The translations under genes were made by a program, and so were the position numbers. Source: Exserohilum rostratum (taxonomy: Eukaryota; Ascomycota; Dothideomycetes; Pleosporales; Pleosporaceae). Taken from it: a DNA stretch of 64,000 nt. Positions 53,216 through 64,000 of this stretch are shown piece by piece. The notes beneath the pieces were generated by a model. The model was given only the letters and a program-made list of their open reading frames with translations, ran no database searches and was not told the DNA's origin. Each line of letters begins with the position of its first letter. Within the stretch, counting starts at the first letter, position 1. The stretch is from positions 1,922,001 through 1,986,000 of the forward strand of contig CP111156.1 of the NCBI GenBank assembly GCA_026367775.1, read 5' to 3'.

Positions 53216-55306
53216 AGATCAAACAGATTACGCTATACAAAAAGCTATAAGCTTACTCTCTAGCTTATACTTTTTACAACTTAAGCTTTACGTACTTACT
53301 TAATATTTTAAAACTATCTAGTCGATCATAGATTATAACTAGTTTATTTTCTTAGTAAGTATAAAGGAATACTCCTACTACGTTATATTATATAATTTTA
53401 AAAATAAACTTAGTAGTAATTACTATTATAGTTTCAAAAGATTAGGTAGCTAATATAGCTACGTACATAGAGTTAATAGTATTAACTACTTAGAAATCTC
53501 CTCTTACTATAATCTTTACTTTGCATTTAAGAAAATAGCTATCTTAGTTATGCTTATAGGTAAAGACCTGTTTTAGTAGTATTAAGTAACTACTTACTAA
53601 GTTTAGCTCTATTACTTCTTAAGTGCCTACGTTTTATAGTATTTTAATCTTATACTTAGCTACTTACTTAAATAGCTACTTATATAAGTGCGTTTTAAGA
53701 TCTTTTTACTTAGATAAAGCTTTTAGTATATAGTCTTTATATAAGTACTTATTTCTATACTTTTTTCTAGTTCAGAGAGCTACTATAAATACTATATAAA
53801 GTATTATATACTCTTCTTTTTAACCTAAAATCTATAATCTTTACGTAGATATACTTAATGAAAGTTTACTACTAATCTTTTATTAGTATAAATAGTATAT
53901 AAGCTTCTTTTTTTTCTACTTCTAAATTTTTTAGCATTTTACTCTAAATTCTTAAACTTTCTTATATAAGTAAACTACCTTCTCTAGCTCTATATACTCT
54001 TATAGTACTACTTTACCCTTTTACTACTCTACTATAAGCTATTAAAGAGGCAGCTCTTAGTTAAGTTATAGCTTAGTACATCTTTTATCTACTTCTATAA
54101 GCTTATTACTCTTTAAAATACTTTAATTATAATAGGCCTACTTTTTTAGTAAAGTGCACTTCTCAAAAGCTATTAGTTTAATTATTTAGACTAGCTTACT
54201 ACTACTGGTATAACTTAGGCTTAAGTGTTTACTTTAGTATTAATAGCCTTAGCTGATCTTAGTACTCTACACGTCTTCTATATAGTTTACTAGCCTTACT
54301 TACTACTTATACATAAGTTGCTAAGCTTTCTACTATAAGATTTAGTTAGCTAACTAGTTTTTAAGCTTTTTACTACTTCTTACCCTCTAGCTCTTATACT
54401 AGTTTGTTACCTTAATTAGCTATTACTATTTCTCTAGCTATAGCTTAAAGCTATCTAATAAGATTTTTGTAAGCTTCTTTTACATCTTGAATTTTTTTTT
54501 TATTCATTACATAAATAATTTTATAAGCTTCTACTTCTAAAATCTCTAGTATATTCTTCTTATAGAATAAGTACTTATTGAAAGTAAAATTTTTAGTTGT
54601 ATAAACTTAGTTAAGCTTTAGAATTTATATTTTATAAATATCAAATACTCTATATCTTACTAGATATCTAATATATCCTTTTAGGCTTACTTTAAAGCTT
54701 TATTTATTTCTACTAGCTACCTATTCCCTATTTAAGAGATAAGCGTAGTAGCTATATATATATATACTACTTTAAACTCGTTATAGATCTATAGTATAAG
54801 ATTGAATTTACTTAAGCTTATACTAATTAAAGTATTACCTAAACTACTTATCTAATATAGAATTTAGAGCTTTAAGATTATAGGCGTAAGATAGACTTAT
54901 ATTATAGAGCTATGCTACTACTTCTATGATCTCTAGCTATAGAGTTACTAGTAGATTTACACTAGTGCGCATCTTAATAGCTTTTCCTATAATCTTTTAG
55001 CCTACTTTTTCTACTCTACTATTTAGTTTATAAGTATAGACTAGTATTAGTTTAATCTCTATACTATTATATTTAGCCTAAATCTCAAAGCGTAATTTTC
55101 CCCTCTATAGGAGCGTTACTATATTATTATTTTATCTAATCTTATAGATCTTTATCTTATATTTTATTAGCATTAACTTCCTAAGACTTTTAAACAATTA
55201 TATAATCTTATTTAGCGCCTTCCCTTAGAGATTATATATATAGATCTTTCTACTATAGTTATATTTTATTATAAGTACTTATAGTTTACCTAATCTTCTA
55301 AGTAGT
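53216..55306 (-). mobile_element. truncated Copia element (integrase and reverse transcriptase parts)
   Basis: On the minus strand, starting abruptly beside the LTR at 55307, an integrase segment is readable near 54.8-55.1 kb (GKAIKMRTSVNLLVTL, then LYNISLTYAYNLKALNS). Further on is the N-terminal part of a Copia reverse transcriptase near 53.4-53.6 kb (VFTYKHN, KVKIIVRGDF, then YNVVGVFLYTY). The catalytic half of the RT and RNase H are absent at the left end (about 53.22 kb). Stops are frequent. The break at 55306 suggests that the neighbouring LTR was inserted into it. Confidence 0.65.
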
Positions 55307-55899
55307 TGTTAGGACCTAGTTAGCCTGACGATATATACTATCCTGTGCAGAGTATTAGCAGAATGCTGAGTATTCGTACTGTACGGGTGGAGGTAGAACT
55401 GTGATATCTCCTATGTGTGGAGGATACTACCAGCTGTGCTAGTAGTTAGGTATCTTCTAGTATAGGTAGTATAGACAAGTATAGCGTAGTAATGGGGTTT
55501 TAAATACTTAAGAATAGGATTAGCTTCTTACTACCTTCTCTATCTACTAGTACTTATAGGAGTTAAGAAGCTAATCTCTACACCTAGGTTACTTATTACT
55601 TTATACACTAGTATAAACCTCTCTATTTTCTATCTCTTAGTTCTATTAAGTAATAATTCTTCTATATAAAACTCCTCCTATAGCTTAAAGCTATCTCTAA
55701 ATACCCCCTATCTTCTTATACTAGCTAATAAAGTACTCTACTTATAGATACTAGGTTATAGGTTACTACTTAGTTTCTGCGCTTCGCATACTATTCTACC
55801 TACTAGCTAGCCTCTAGCTTTAATAAGGCTTACTAGGGCTTAGGAAACTAAATGCTTCTTAGCTAGCTATAGCTGAAGCAGAACGCTAGTAACCTAACA
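55307..55899 (-). repeat. 593-bp LTR, solo or 3' LTR of an unidentified element
   Basis: The segment begins TGTTAGGACC and ends GTAACCTAACA, the TG...CA inverted ends of an LTR. It is less AT-rich than its flanks. On the minus strand it is preceded by CTTCTAAGGACG, similar to the polypurine tract of the Copia element above, which suggests a 3' LTR of an element lying to the right. No second copy was found within the window. Confidence 0.6.
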
Positions 55900-58800
55900 C
55901 GTCCTTAGAAGCTTCTAGAGATCTAATAGATGTATAGCGTAGAGTAGGCTTAGTCTTATCTAGTCTAGATTAGTAACTCTTATTTAGTTTTATAGTAAGC
56001 TTATTAATCAAGTAAGATAGTATAGTTTACTTAGAGAAATTGCTATCCTACTTAATTTAATTGCTAACCTTCTTAGGATACCTACCTTTATTATAGTAAA
56101 ATAATTAGTGAAGTATTCTAGCTGGGTTATTAGCTTAAAAGGCGTCTATTTTTAGAGTCTTAATAGTAAAAAAGAGGTTAAAGACCTAGTTCTATAAGTA
56201 GTTTATTTCTCTTTAATCTAATTAAAGATGTACTCTAGGCTATAGTTAATAATATACTTTTAGAGTTCTACCTTAACTCTAGTATTTATCTAAGCTACCT
56301 AACCTACTAAGGCTTTCTAGATCTAAGAAAAGTAGTTAAGCTAAACGTTAGTAAAGAAAGGCTATTAGATTCTACTATACTTATTTAGGTATCTTAATAG
56401 AGTGTAAAGAGGTTAAGTTATTATCTAATGCGCCTTATAGATCTCCTTATACGCTCCTATCTTAGAATTCTCTATAACCCTATTCTTAACTAGAATATAC
56501 TATAGGAGTATAGTTTAACGTTATATAGTAGCTAGGCTATTTAAACTATATAGTAAGAGTAGGTTAGAGATACGTACCTAGCCTTTCTTATAAGGCTAGC
56601 GGGTCTATATTATATTAGGGAACTTCTCCTATATCTCTTTTAGCTAATTAACCTTATTGCTCTATCTTTAGATCTAAGTATAGGCCTCTAGCTTATTATT
56701 AGCGCTACGCTATTTTAGGTACTTTAGGACGTGCTTATAGAATCTTATTAGAATATAAGTATAGTTCTTATTATTCTTATTAGTTATAAATACGCTATAT
56801 TAGATTATTAAAAGGTAAACTCTATTATTAATAGCTTATAATAGGTTTACGTTAACATACCTAAGGTAAGTCTAATCTCTTAGTTTAGTATCTTTAGCGT
56901 AGTAGGGGTAGAAGATAAAAGTATGCTCTTTCTAAAACGTAGCGTATAGCATCTAGTATTCTAAGTTAGCTTAAATTAGCTATTAGAAGATAAAATAGTA
57001 TATAGTGTAAAGCTACCTAAGATTCTTCTTACTATTAATACAGCGCAGATAGTAAGTATATATATTAAAGTTCTTAGTAATTAGGTCTCCTATGTTATCT
57101 CTATTCTTATCTAGTTCCTAGAGCTAACTAAATACGTTTATAGTAACGCTACTAGTATTAAGGTACTTTTAATATAACTGCTCCTATCCTATCTTCTTAT
57201 AGATATTATCCTAAGTAATAGGTAGGAAGTAGGATTGCTCTTCTAGGTAGTACTAGTAGCTAACTATATTATTATCTTACTAATTTAGGCGAAAGAGCTT
57301 AAAATACAACGTAGATACTACTAGATCTAACTAAAAGTTAGCCTACTTTATTAGGTACTTATAGAGCGTAAATAGTAATAAGTATAACTAATTTTAAGTA
57401 ACGTTATTAGTAATTAATTTTATAGCTTTAGTAGTTACCTTTATATAAGTGTAGTAGACGTTACTATAGTTAAGACTACCCTTTAGTGTATAGACCTTAT
57501 AATACTATTTATTAATAAGACTAGTGCAAACTAGATCCTTAAGTTTCTTCTCTTTACTAGCTTTCTAGACTTTAACTAAAAAGGCTAAATCTTAATAAAT
57601 ATAAGAATAGCCTACGCTATAGACTATAGAGGTATATACCTTATCTTCTAGTTCCTCCCCTTTAGCAGCTTTAGTAACTAGATCTAGTGCTTAATTAAGC
57701 TAGGTTATAGCTTTTATATCTAGAGGGCTCTTATGCTTATTAAGTTAAGTAGTCCTTTAAGGTTTTAGCTTTAGCTTAATATTCTTAATACTATTAGTTT
57801 AGCTATGTATAATAGTAATCTTATCTACTATAAAAAAGTTAGATTAAGTACTCTTAGTAAAAGGCGACTATACTACTTACTAAAGTTAAGCCTATAGCGA
57901 TTATAATTAACGTAGAATTAGTCTTAGCGTAGTAGATTTACTATGTTAACGTTAGGGTGTACTAAAGATTACCGCCTTACTCTACTAGCGCTAGAGAGTA
58001 CCTCTAGTTATAGGAGGTAAGATAATAGCCTCCTTAGGCACTAATAGTATCTACTTTAGGTGTCTCTTAACGCGTAGGCTAGCTTAAATATAAGATCATA
58101 TCTTTTCTTTAGACTAAAGTAGTATTAACTTATTTTAGCTTTAGCACTACATATTACTAATAGCATTAAAGACCTCTTACTAGTAATTATAATATAGGTT
58201 TAACTTTCCTTCTAGCATCTAGTATACGTTTAGGCAATTAGTTCTACTAAAGTAGACTAAGTTATCTTAGACTATCCTAGTATCATTATAGAGCTTAGTA
58301 AGCGTAGCTTTTACTACTATAGGTAGAACTAGCTTTACTATCTCTTTACTCTAGAGAGTGTTTTATTAAGCAATAGTATAGACGTTAGTAAAGAATCCCT
58401 TTAGGCAGCTCTAATTAGTAATAATAAGATTTCTAGTATTTTTAGCATTTAGCGTATTAATATATATTATAATAATAATATTAAAGAACTTAGTGATATT
58501 ACTAATATCTATACGCACTAGTGCCTAGCGCGTATCTATTATACCTTAGTAACTATAGACTATAGTAACATTCTAGCATATATAGTCCTTATAGAAGTTA
58601 GGCTTAAGCTCCTTAATTCTTACTACTACGCTTAATACTTCGCCTAAGCAGCGCTAATAAGCACTCTTTACTATATTTAGAATTAAGTACTAATCTTAGA
58701 AGCCTATAGTGCCTCTATAAAAGTCTATTAGTTTTAGTATATCCTCATATATTTTAGCAAACTTAGTAATAAGTTCTATAACTATATTAAAGTAGATAGT

Positions 58801-59075
58801 AGTAGTAGTAAGCTACTTATCTACTATAGATTTCTACTCCTTAAGTAAGGTAGTTTTAGGAGTAGATAGGATGTTAGCTAATATTACTAAGCTTCCTAGT
58901 AAGGTGCCTTTTATCTTAACTATCTAGCGTTCCTTCTTATTTAGGTTAAAGAACCTAGTAAAGTCCTTATCTATTAGCTTAGTATTATCTTCCTCCTCTA
59001 TAATAGTTGTTAATATAGTTAATAGCTAAGTTATTAAGTTATTAAACAACTATAGGTTCATACTACTTAGACTAG
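55900..59075 (-). pseudogene. large RIP-degraded reading frame resembling a 2-oxoglutarate/Fe(II) dioxygenase
   Basis: On the minus strand a long frame can be followed from an ATG near 59075 to the LTR, interrupted almost only by TAG stops. It shows none of the reverse transcriptase, integrase or transposase motifs I looked for. In the second half, near 56.5-56.9 kb, reads HTFIFYPYYAKDTKLRDQTY-like sequence (the Q is a stop), then LRYVNVNLL, RFYKHVLKYL and VRISNLLLLYS. This order resembles a double-stranded beta-helix oxygenase of fungi with H-x-D, a second His block and a C-terminal His/Arg block: the H-x-D would have become Y-x-N by C-to-T (CAT to TAT) and G-to-A (GAC to AAC) changes. The assignment is from memory of such proteins and is uncertain. 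It could be a cargo gene of a transposon or a repeated gene family. Confidence 0.4.
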
Positions 59076-59079
59076 CTAA

Positions 59080-59990
59080 TAGGCTAGAGGTCTATAGCTA
59101 GAGGCTGCTAATAGACTAAAATTAAGTTTAGCAACGTAGAGTTAATAAGAAGCTAAGGAAAGGGTTAGACTTAGAAGCTACTAGCTCCTTACCCTTATAG
59201 CTTCTACTTATAACTATAGTAGGTAGTTATTAAATGATTTTAGAGTTGTAGAGTTAAAGTTAAGAAATTTAATTAGGGTAAGTTATAGGGTAAGTTACTT
59301 AGGTAGTAGTAGAGTCTTATATTATAGAGGGCGTATAGTAGTAAATATATAGTTTCCTCTTACTACCTCCCTTTTTTACTGCTTAAAGCAGGTCTTATAA
59401 GCTTTCTTAACTTACTTATTTAGTATAGACTAATTAGGAGTACTTTTACTTTACTATTAACTAGAATTAAACTTTATTATTAGATAGTATTAGCGTAGTA
59501 TTAGTAAGTTTGTAGGCGCTAAGTTATAGTAGCTTACTTAGCGTCTACGCGCAGCGCTATAATAACTAAGTTACCTAATCTCCCTATCTTTTTAAGTATT
59601 ACTATGCAATATTCTTGCCTCCTATAACTTAATTTTCTCCTTACTTAGGCTCTACTTGCCTAGTTCTATAGGTAAGTTTACCTACGCTCTTACCCTTTAG
59701 TTTACTAAGCGCGCTAGCTTACCTCCTCTTTATCTTTTAATAATTAGGCTAGCCTATAGCTTAAAAAACAATTATTAGTAAATTAAAATTAGTATGTAAT
59801 GCTAAGAGAGCTATTACTAATATCTTATTAGCATTGCAGCCCTCCTTCTCTAGATACTAAGTTAGGCAGCTTACCTAGCGTCTATACGCTGCGCCTTAAC
59901 TACTCTAAATCTAATACGCTAGAATTACTCCTAAAGTCCTAGTAATACGTACGCCTCTCTTCTATTATAAGCCCCTTATAATATTACAAC
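59080..59990. other. AT-rich interval with a 49-bp direct repeat
   Basis: This leader-like, CpA-poor sequence has no recognised coding region. A motif with AGCTTAC(C/T)TAGCGTCTA followed by a CGC-rich tail occurs at 59518-59567 and again at 59856-59904. It may be part of an LTR of the Gypsy element to the right, but full LTR ends were not identified. Confidence 0.4.
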
Positions 59991-59999
59991 TCTTAGTAT

Positions 60000-62900
60000 T
60001 TTTTAGCGCTATATTTAGCAGTATAGGTATTAGGTTAAGAGGCTTCTCTCTCTTCTAGCACTAACACCTTCGTTTTCTACTACCTCTCTCTCTCTCTCTT
60101 TATACTCTTCTTCTAGAGGAACTAACTAGAAAGTTAGGTAGACTTAATCTTAAAGTTCTAAGTCCTATAACTTAATATCCCCTTAGTCTTCTTAAGTAAT
60201 ATCCTCTAGCTAGCATTACTTAAATAGCTTTAACCTTTATCTTAGTATTATATAAGGTAGCGCTATTCTATTAAAATTTTATAGTTTATACGTCCCTCTC
60301 TTTTATCTAGCTTAGATAACTCTATATAGGCTAAGCTAATGAGTATCTAGCTTCTTATTTCTAGATATATTAATTTCTCTTAGTAAATTCTATATTAGCA
60401 CTAAGCTACCTTCTCTAATCTCCTCCCCTCTAATCTCCCTAGTCTCATCCTAATACTCCTTCTTCTTTACCCTTATCTAATTTGTTTTTATTATAGTATC
60501 TTTAGTAAATTAGTTACGTAAATCTAGCTATATTGCTTATATAGCTAGTAGCTAAGCTTAATCTTATACTTCTTAAAATAGAAGTGTTTCCTATATTAAA
60601 AGCGCAAGCTTAATAAGCAATACTAGATTCTATCCTATTACTAGCTAAAAAGGAGAATACCTAGTTTATTCCTAAGTAGATATTCTATTAGCCTATAACA
60701 CTATTAATAAGTTGTTTACCTATAAGCCTAGAAGCTTTACTAGCGCATTAATAATAAGCTTATAGCCCCCTTTAATTTTTCCTATTACTTATAGGTTATG
60801 TCTAAAACTCTACACCCTCTTAATCTTATAAGTTAATACTAAAACTTTTACTACTTTAGTAAAATCTAAACCTCTATTAACTATTAACTTTCTAGTTATA
60901 CTCTATCTATAAATAATATCTTTATATAAGAACTATGCAATTATACTTAACTTATTATTAGGCAATACTCTTACCTTAAGCTAACTACTTAGATAGTCAC
61001 GCGCAATAACTAAGAATTTCTTGCCTATATAGTAGAGTATATATATAATATTAACTACAACTATCTCCTATAGCGCGTAGCTATATATATTAGTAAGTAT
61101 ATCTACTTTACATTTAGTTAATCTAAGTTAGCATTCTTTATATATTACTAGCTTCGTTTAAACCTATTTATATATACTTAGCTACTAGTAGTATTAAGCT
61201 AGCATAGAGTACACTCCATTAGTGCTATAATATCTAATCTACTTATACAGATTCTAGATAGCTATAGTTTATAGATCTAAATTATCTACTATACGCTATA
61301 TTACTATATTGCGTAACATTTTCTAGAATAAGAACTAATTTTAGATAAACAAGTTTAGCACTTTCTTTTCTTATAATCGCAACTCTTAAATTCTTATATC
61401 CTTTAGTACTTTAATATTAACTAAAAAGTACGCATACTATTTAGATTTGTCTAAATATTCTAAAAGTAATATTCTCCTTTCTATTCTTAGTTATAGGATC
61501 TCTATATTACTAATTATGTACTTATTAAACTTTTCTATATCTTCCTTTAGTTCCTATAAAAGCACTTAATTATTAGTTTTTAAGTACTAGGATAGCGTAT
61601 TAGCTACAACATTCTTCTTTCTTAGTATATACTTAATATTAAAGTCTTACATTAAGATAGCTAATATCTATCTATTTATAACTAAGCCTAGCATATTAGT
61701 TAACAATTAGTTAAGCTACGCAATTAGTGTTATAGCGTTAGTCTTTATAGTAAAGTGCATACTATATAAGTATATGCGAAACTTCTTTAGTACCTATAGC
61801 ACTACTTTACATTTTAGATTAGTAGAATACTATTTACTCTCCCTTTCTAATATAGGGTACTTTTAAACTAAACTCAGTAACGCTTTCTATCTTCTTATAG
61901 TTGCTTAATATAAGTACTAGCCCTTTTAGCACTAGCGTCTACTATTTAGAAAATCTAAAATTTTAGTATATCTAAATAGTCTAGCTTTACTAAGGCCAGT
62001 GCATTAGTAATTACTAGTTTTATAGTAAGTATTACTTTGTCTTAGGCTTCTCTCTATACAAATTTTTACCTATCTTAGAGTAGTAAGAATAGTAGTTTTA
62101 TAATAAAGGTAAAACGCTTTACCTATATTCTATAGTAGACGCATATACTAATAAAACTTTAGACTTCCTTAACGCATTAGTAAGGTAGCTAGTCTAATAT
62201 CTTAGCGACCTTATATTAATTTAAGTATCTTCTATCTAGGCTTACTTTATATCCTACTACTTTAAGCTTATCTATTAAGAAATAGCATTTCTTACTAGAG
62301 ACTATACTACTAGCTTACTTAATATTAGCTAGTACTTTATCTAGCTATATAATGTGTTCTAGGACATACTATCTTATACCTAGCATTATTTCTTCTCTAT
62401 TATAGTTAGTCTTTAAGCTACTAGAAGTAATATTATCTATAAATAGTATTATTTCTAGCTAGTAGGCTTTTAAGATTTTAGTTATTACTCTTTAAAAAGC
62501 TACAACTAAGTTAGTAGCTCTTTAAACTATTATATAGAACTACACTAAACTAACTAGTGCCTAAAACGTAGTAAGATCTCTACTATCTAGATATAGGGTA
62601 ATTTAGTTATATTTAGAGAATAAATCTATCAAAGTTATAATCTTACAACTAATAAATCACTTAGAAAACTTATATATAGTTAGTAGGAGGTTTATATTCT
62701 AAATAGTAATTTTATTAATATACTACGTATTATTAATTAAGTAATACTTCCTATTCTTTTTAAGAACTAAGTACTATAAGTTATAATACTAGCTATTATA
62801 TCTTTTAAGCGTTATTTAGTCTAAACGCTTATTAATTATATCTACTACGTCCCCTATTGAGAACTTTAGAATAGTAAAACTACGCACCTACTATACTTTA

Positions 62901-64000
62901 TATAGTACTATTCTAATCTTATATAGTAGATAAATATCTATAAAAATATATCTAGATTCTTAAAATACCTAAAACAATACTCTTTCTTAGTTAAAGAGTA
63001 TTTATAGTAATAGTTCTTACTTCTAAGGTATAACTTAGTTTCTAATATATAGCTCCTTAATACGTTTTAGTATTAGCCTAGTCCCTCTTAGGAATAAGGC
63101 GTAGCGTTATTTAAAAATATAATTATATAGTCTAAGATTAAAAGGGCGTTCTTAAAGCTTTGATAGTTACTCCTCTTTAGCTACTATCTTCTAATTCTCT
63201 CTCTTAAACTCTATAAGAGCTTTTTCTCTTAGTATATTAATAGGTCTTACTTTTTTAGCTACAAACTTATATATAGTATATAAATTATACTTTTCTATTA
63301 AGGCTATATAGTGCTTATTATAGAGCTACTATTTATTAGGCTTATATATTATTAAAAAAGAACTTAACTCTTATTATTTTAGTAGGTTCTTACTCTAAAT
63401 TACTATATAGTTAAAGACCTAGTCTCACTAATAAGATAGGGCTTTCTAGTCTTCTTTAGTATATATTACTCTATGCACACCTATACCTACCTCTTTATCT
63501 ATCTAGGCTACTTCTTAAATATATTTTACTACTACTCTTTAATACATTTAGTAAGTTATTATATATATACTAGCATTACTAGAGACTTTAAAGTTTAGTA
63601 ATAGGTATAGTATTCCTATAGCTACACCTACTACTTATTTTCTAGATCTACTTCCCCTTTATTATTCTCTACTAGATAAGATAGGTAGTGTAGTAATAGG
63701 TTAGATATAATAAAGACTACATTTCTCTACTTATCCTCTAAAAGCACGCAATATGTAACTTAGCTAAAAGAGCTGTACTAAATTACTATGCAAGCTACTA
63801 AGCACTAAGGCCTTCCTAGAATTGCTAACTTAGTAACGTTAGTAATAATCTAGAAGGTAGCTCTAGTAACTACTAGGCCTATCTTAATAAAAACATTATA
63901 CGCAGTTCTAATAAAAGTATTATACGTCCTATTAGCTAATATTACCCCTTAAAGTAGCTCCCTAAGCTTCTATTCTATAATTTTATAGGGAATCTTAAGC
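60000..64000 (-). mobile_element. second Gypsy retrotransposon, RIP-degraded, running off the right edge
   Basis: On the minus strand, from right to left, reverse transcriptase is readable near 62.3-62.7 kb (LIDLFSKYN, ITLYLDSRDLTTF, then LFIDNITSSS, where the catalytic DD is DN). The RNase H/connection part follows near 61.7-62.2 kb (FISICVYYRI, IVDASAKRASTYI), and further integrase-side sequence lies at 60.1-61.4 kb. This RT-RNase H-integrase order is that of Ty3/Gypsy. The gag side lies beyond 64 kb. Nothing is open for more than a few dozen codons. This is a different copy and orientation from the Gypsy element at 46.8 kb. Confidence 0.7.

Noticed and set aside
53216..64000. Host genes in the AT-rich block
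   Set aside because: All readable blocks are retrotransposon- or transposase-like, or are interrupted by dense TAG/TAA stops; no ATG frame of gene length remains.

Overview
The window is filamentous ascomycete DNA, most likely a dothideomycete of the Pleosporales type. The genes are fungal families, introns are short (47-90 nt, one of 211 nt) with GT..AG ends, and the repeats carry the marks of repeat-induced point mutation (RIP: C-to-T changes, mainly CpA to TpA, on both strands). The order assignment is an inference from gene and transposon types. No search was run.

The left 37 kb is gene-bearing DNA of balanced composition. In order it holds: a partial conserved-looking gene (1-363, -), a two-domain GFA/CENP-V-like zinc protein (-), a calcineurin-like phosphoesterase homologue that has lost most metal ligands (-), a secreted class II-type heme peroxidase with one intron (+), an MFS drug:H+ antiporter-like transporter with two introns (-), a nested pair of DNA transposons (12.4-16.0 kb), the SH3 protein Bbc1/Mti1 (-) head-to-head with the Rtr1/RPAP2 CTD phosphatase (+), the mitochondrial ribosomal protein Mrp51 (+), a long gene-poor stretch (24.8-29.0 kb), a coiled-coil protein of unknown function (+), a secreted FAD/BBE oxidase (+) and, convergent with it, an intracellular-type tyrosinase with five introns (-).

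From 37.77 kb to the right edge the window is repeats. A pogo-like element with perfect 63-bp terminal repeats (37,775-39,619) lies at the border. It is followed by a fold-back minisatellite element and then about 23 kb of AT-rich, CpA-poor sequence with no intact gene. In this AT-rich block I recognise a 5.6-kb Copia element with both LTRs inserted in a Gypsy element, a second copy of the Tc1-like element inserted in the same Gypsy element, a third pogo-like element, a truncated Copia, a 593-bp LTR, an unusual reading frame resembling a 2-oxoglutarate/Fe(II) dioxygenase, and a second Gypsy element running off the right edge.

Housekeeping genes (BBC1, RTR1, MRP51) sit in the middle. Genes suited to oxidative metabolism (peroxidase, FAD oxidase, tyrosinase) and transport lie nearer the transposon-rich parts. 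No complete secondary-metabolite cluster is visible. Three transposase reading frames can each be followed end to end in one frame, interrupted only by stop codons: decay by RIP rather than by frameshift.
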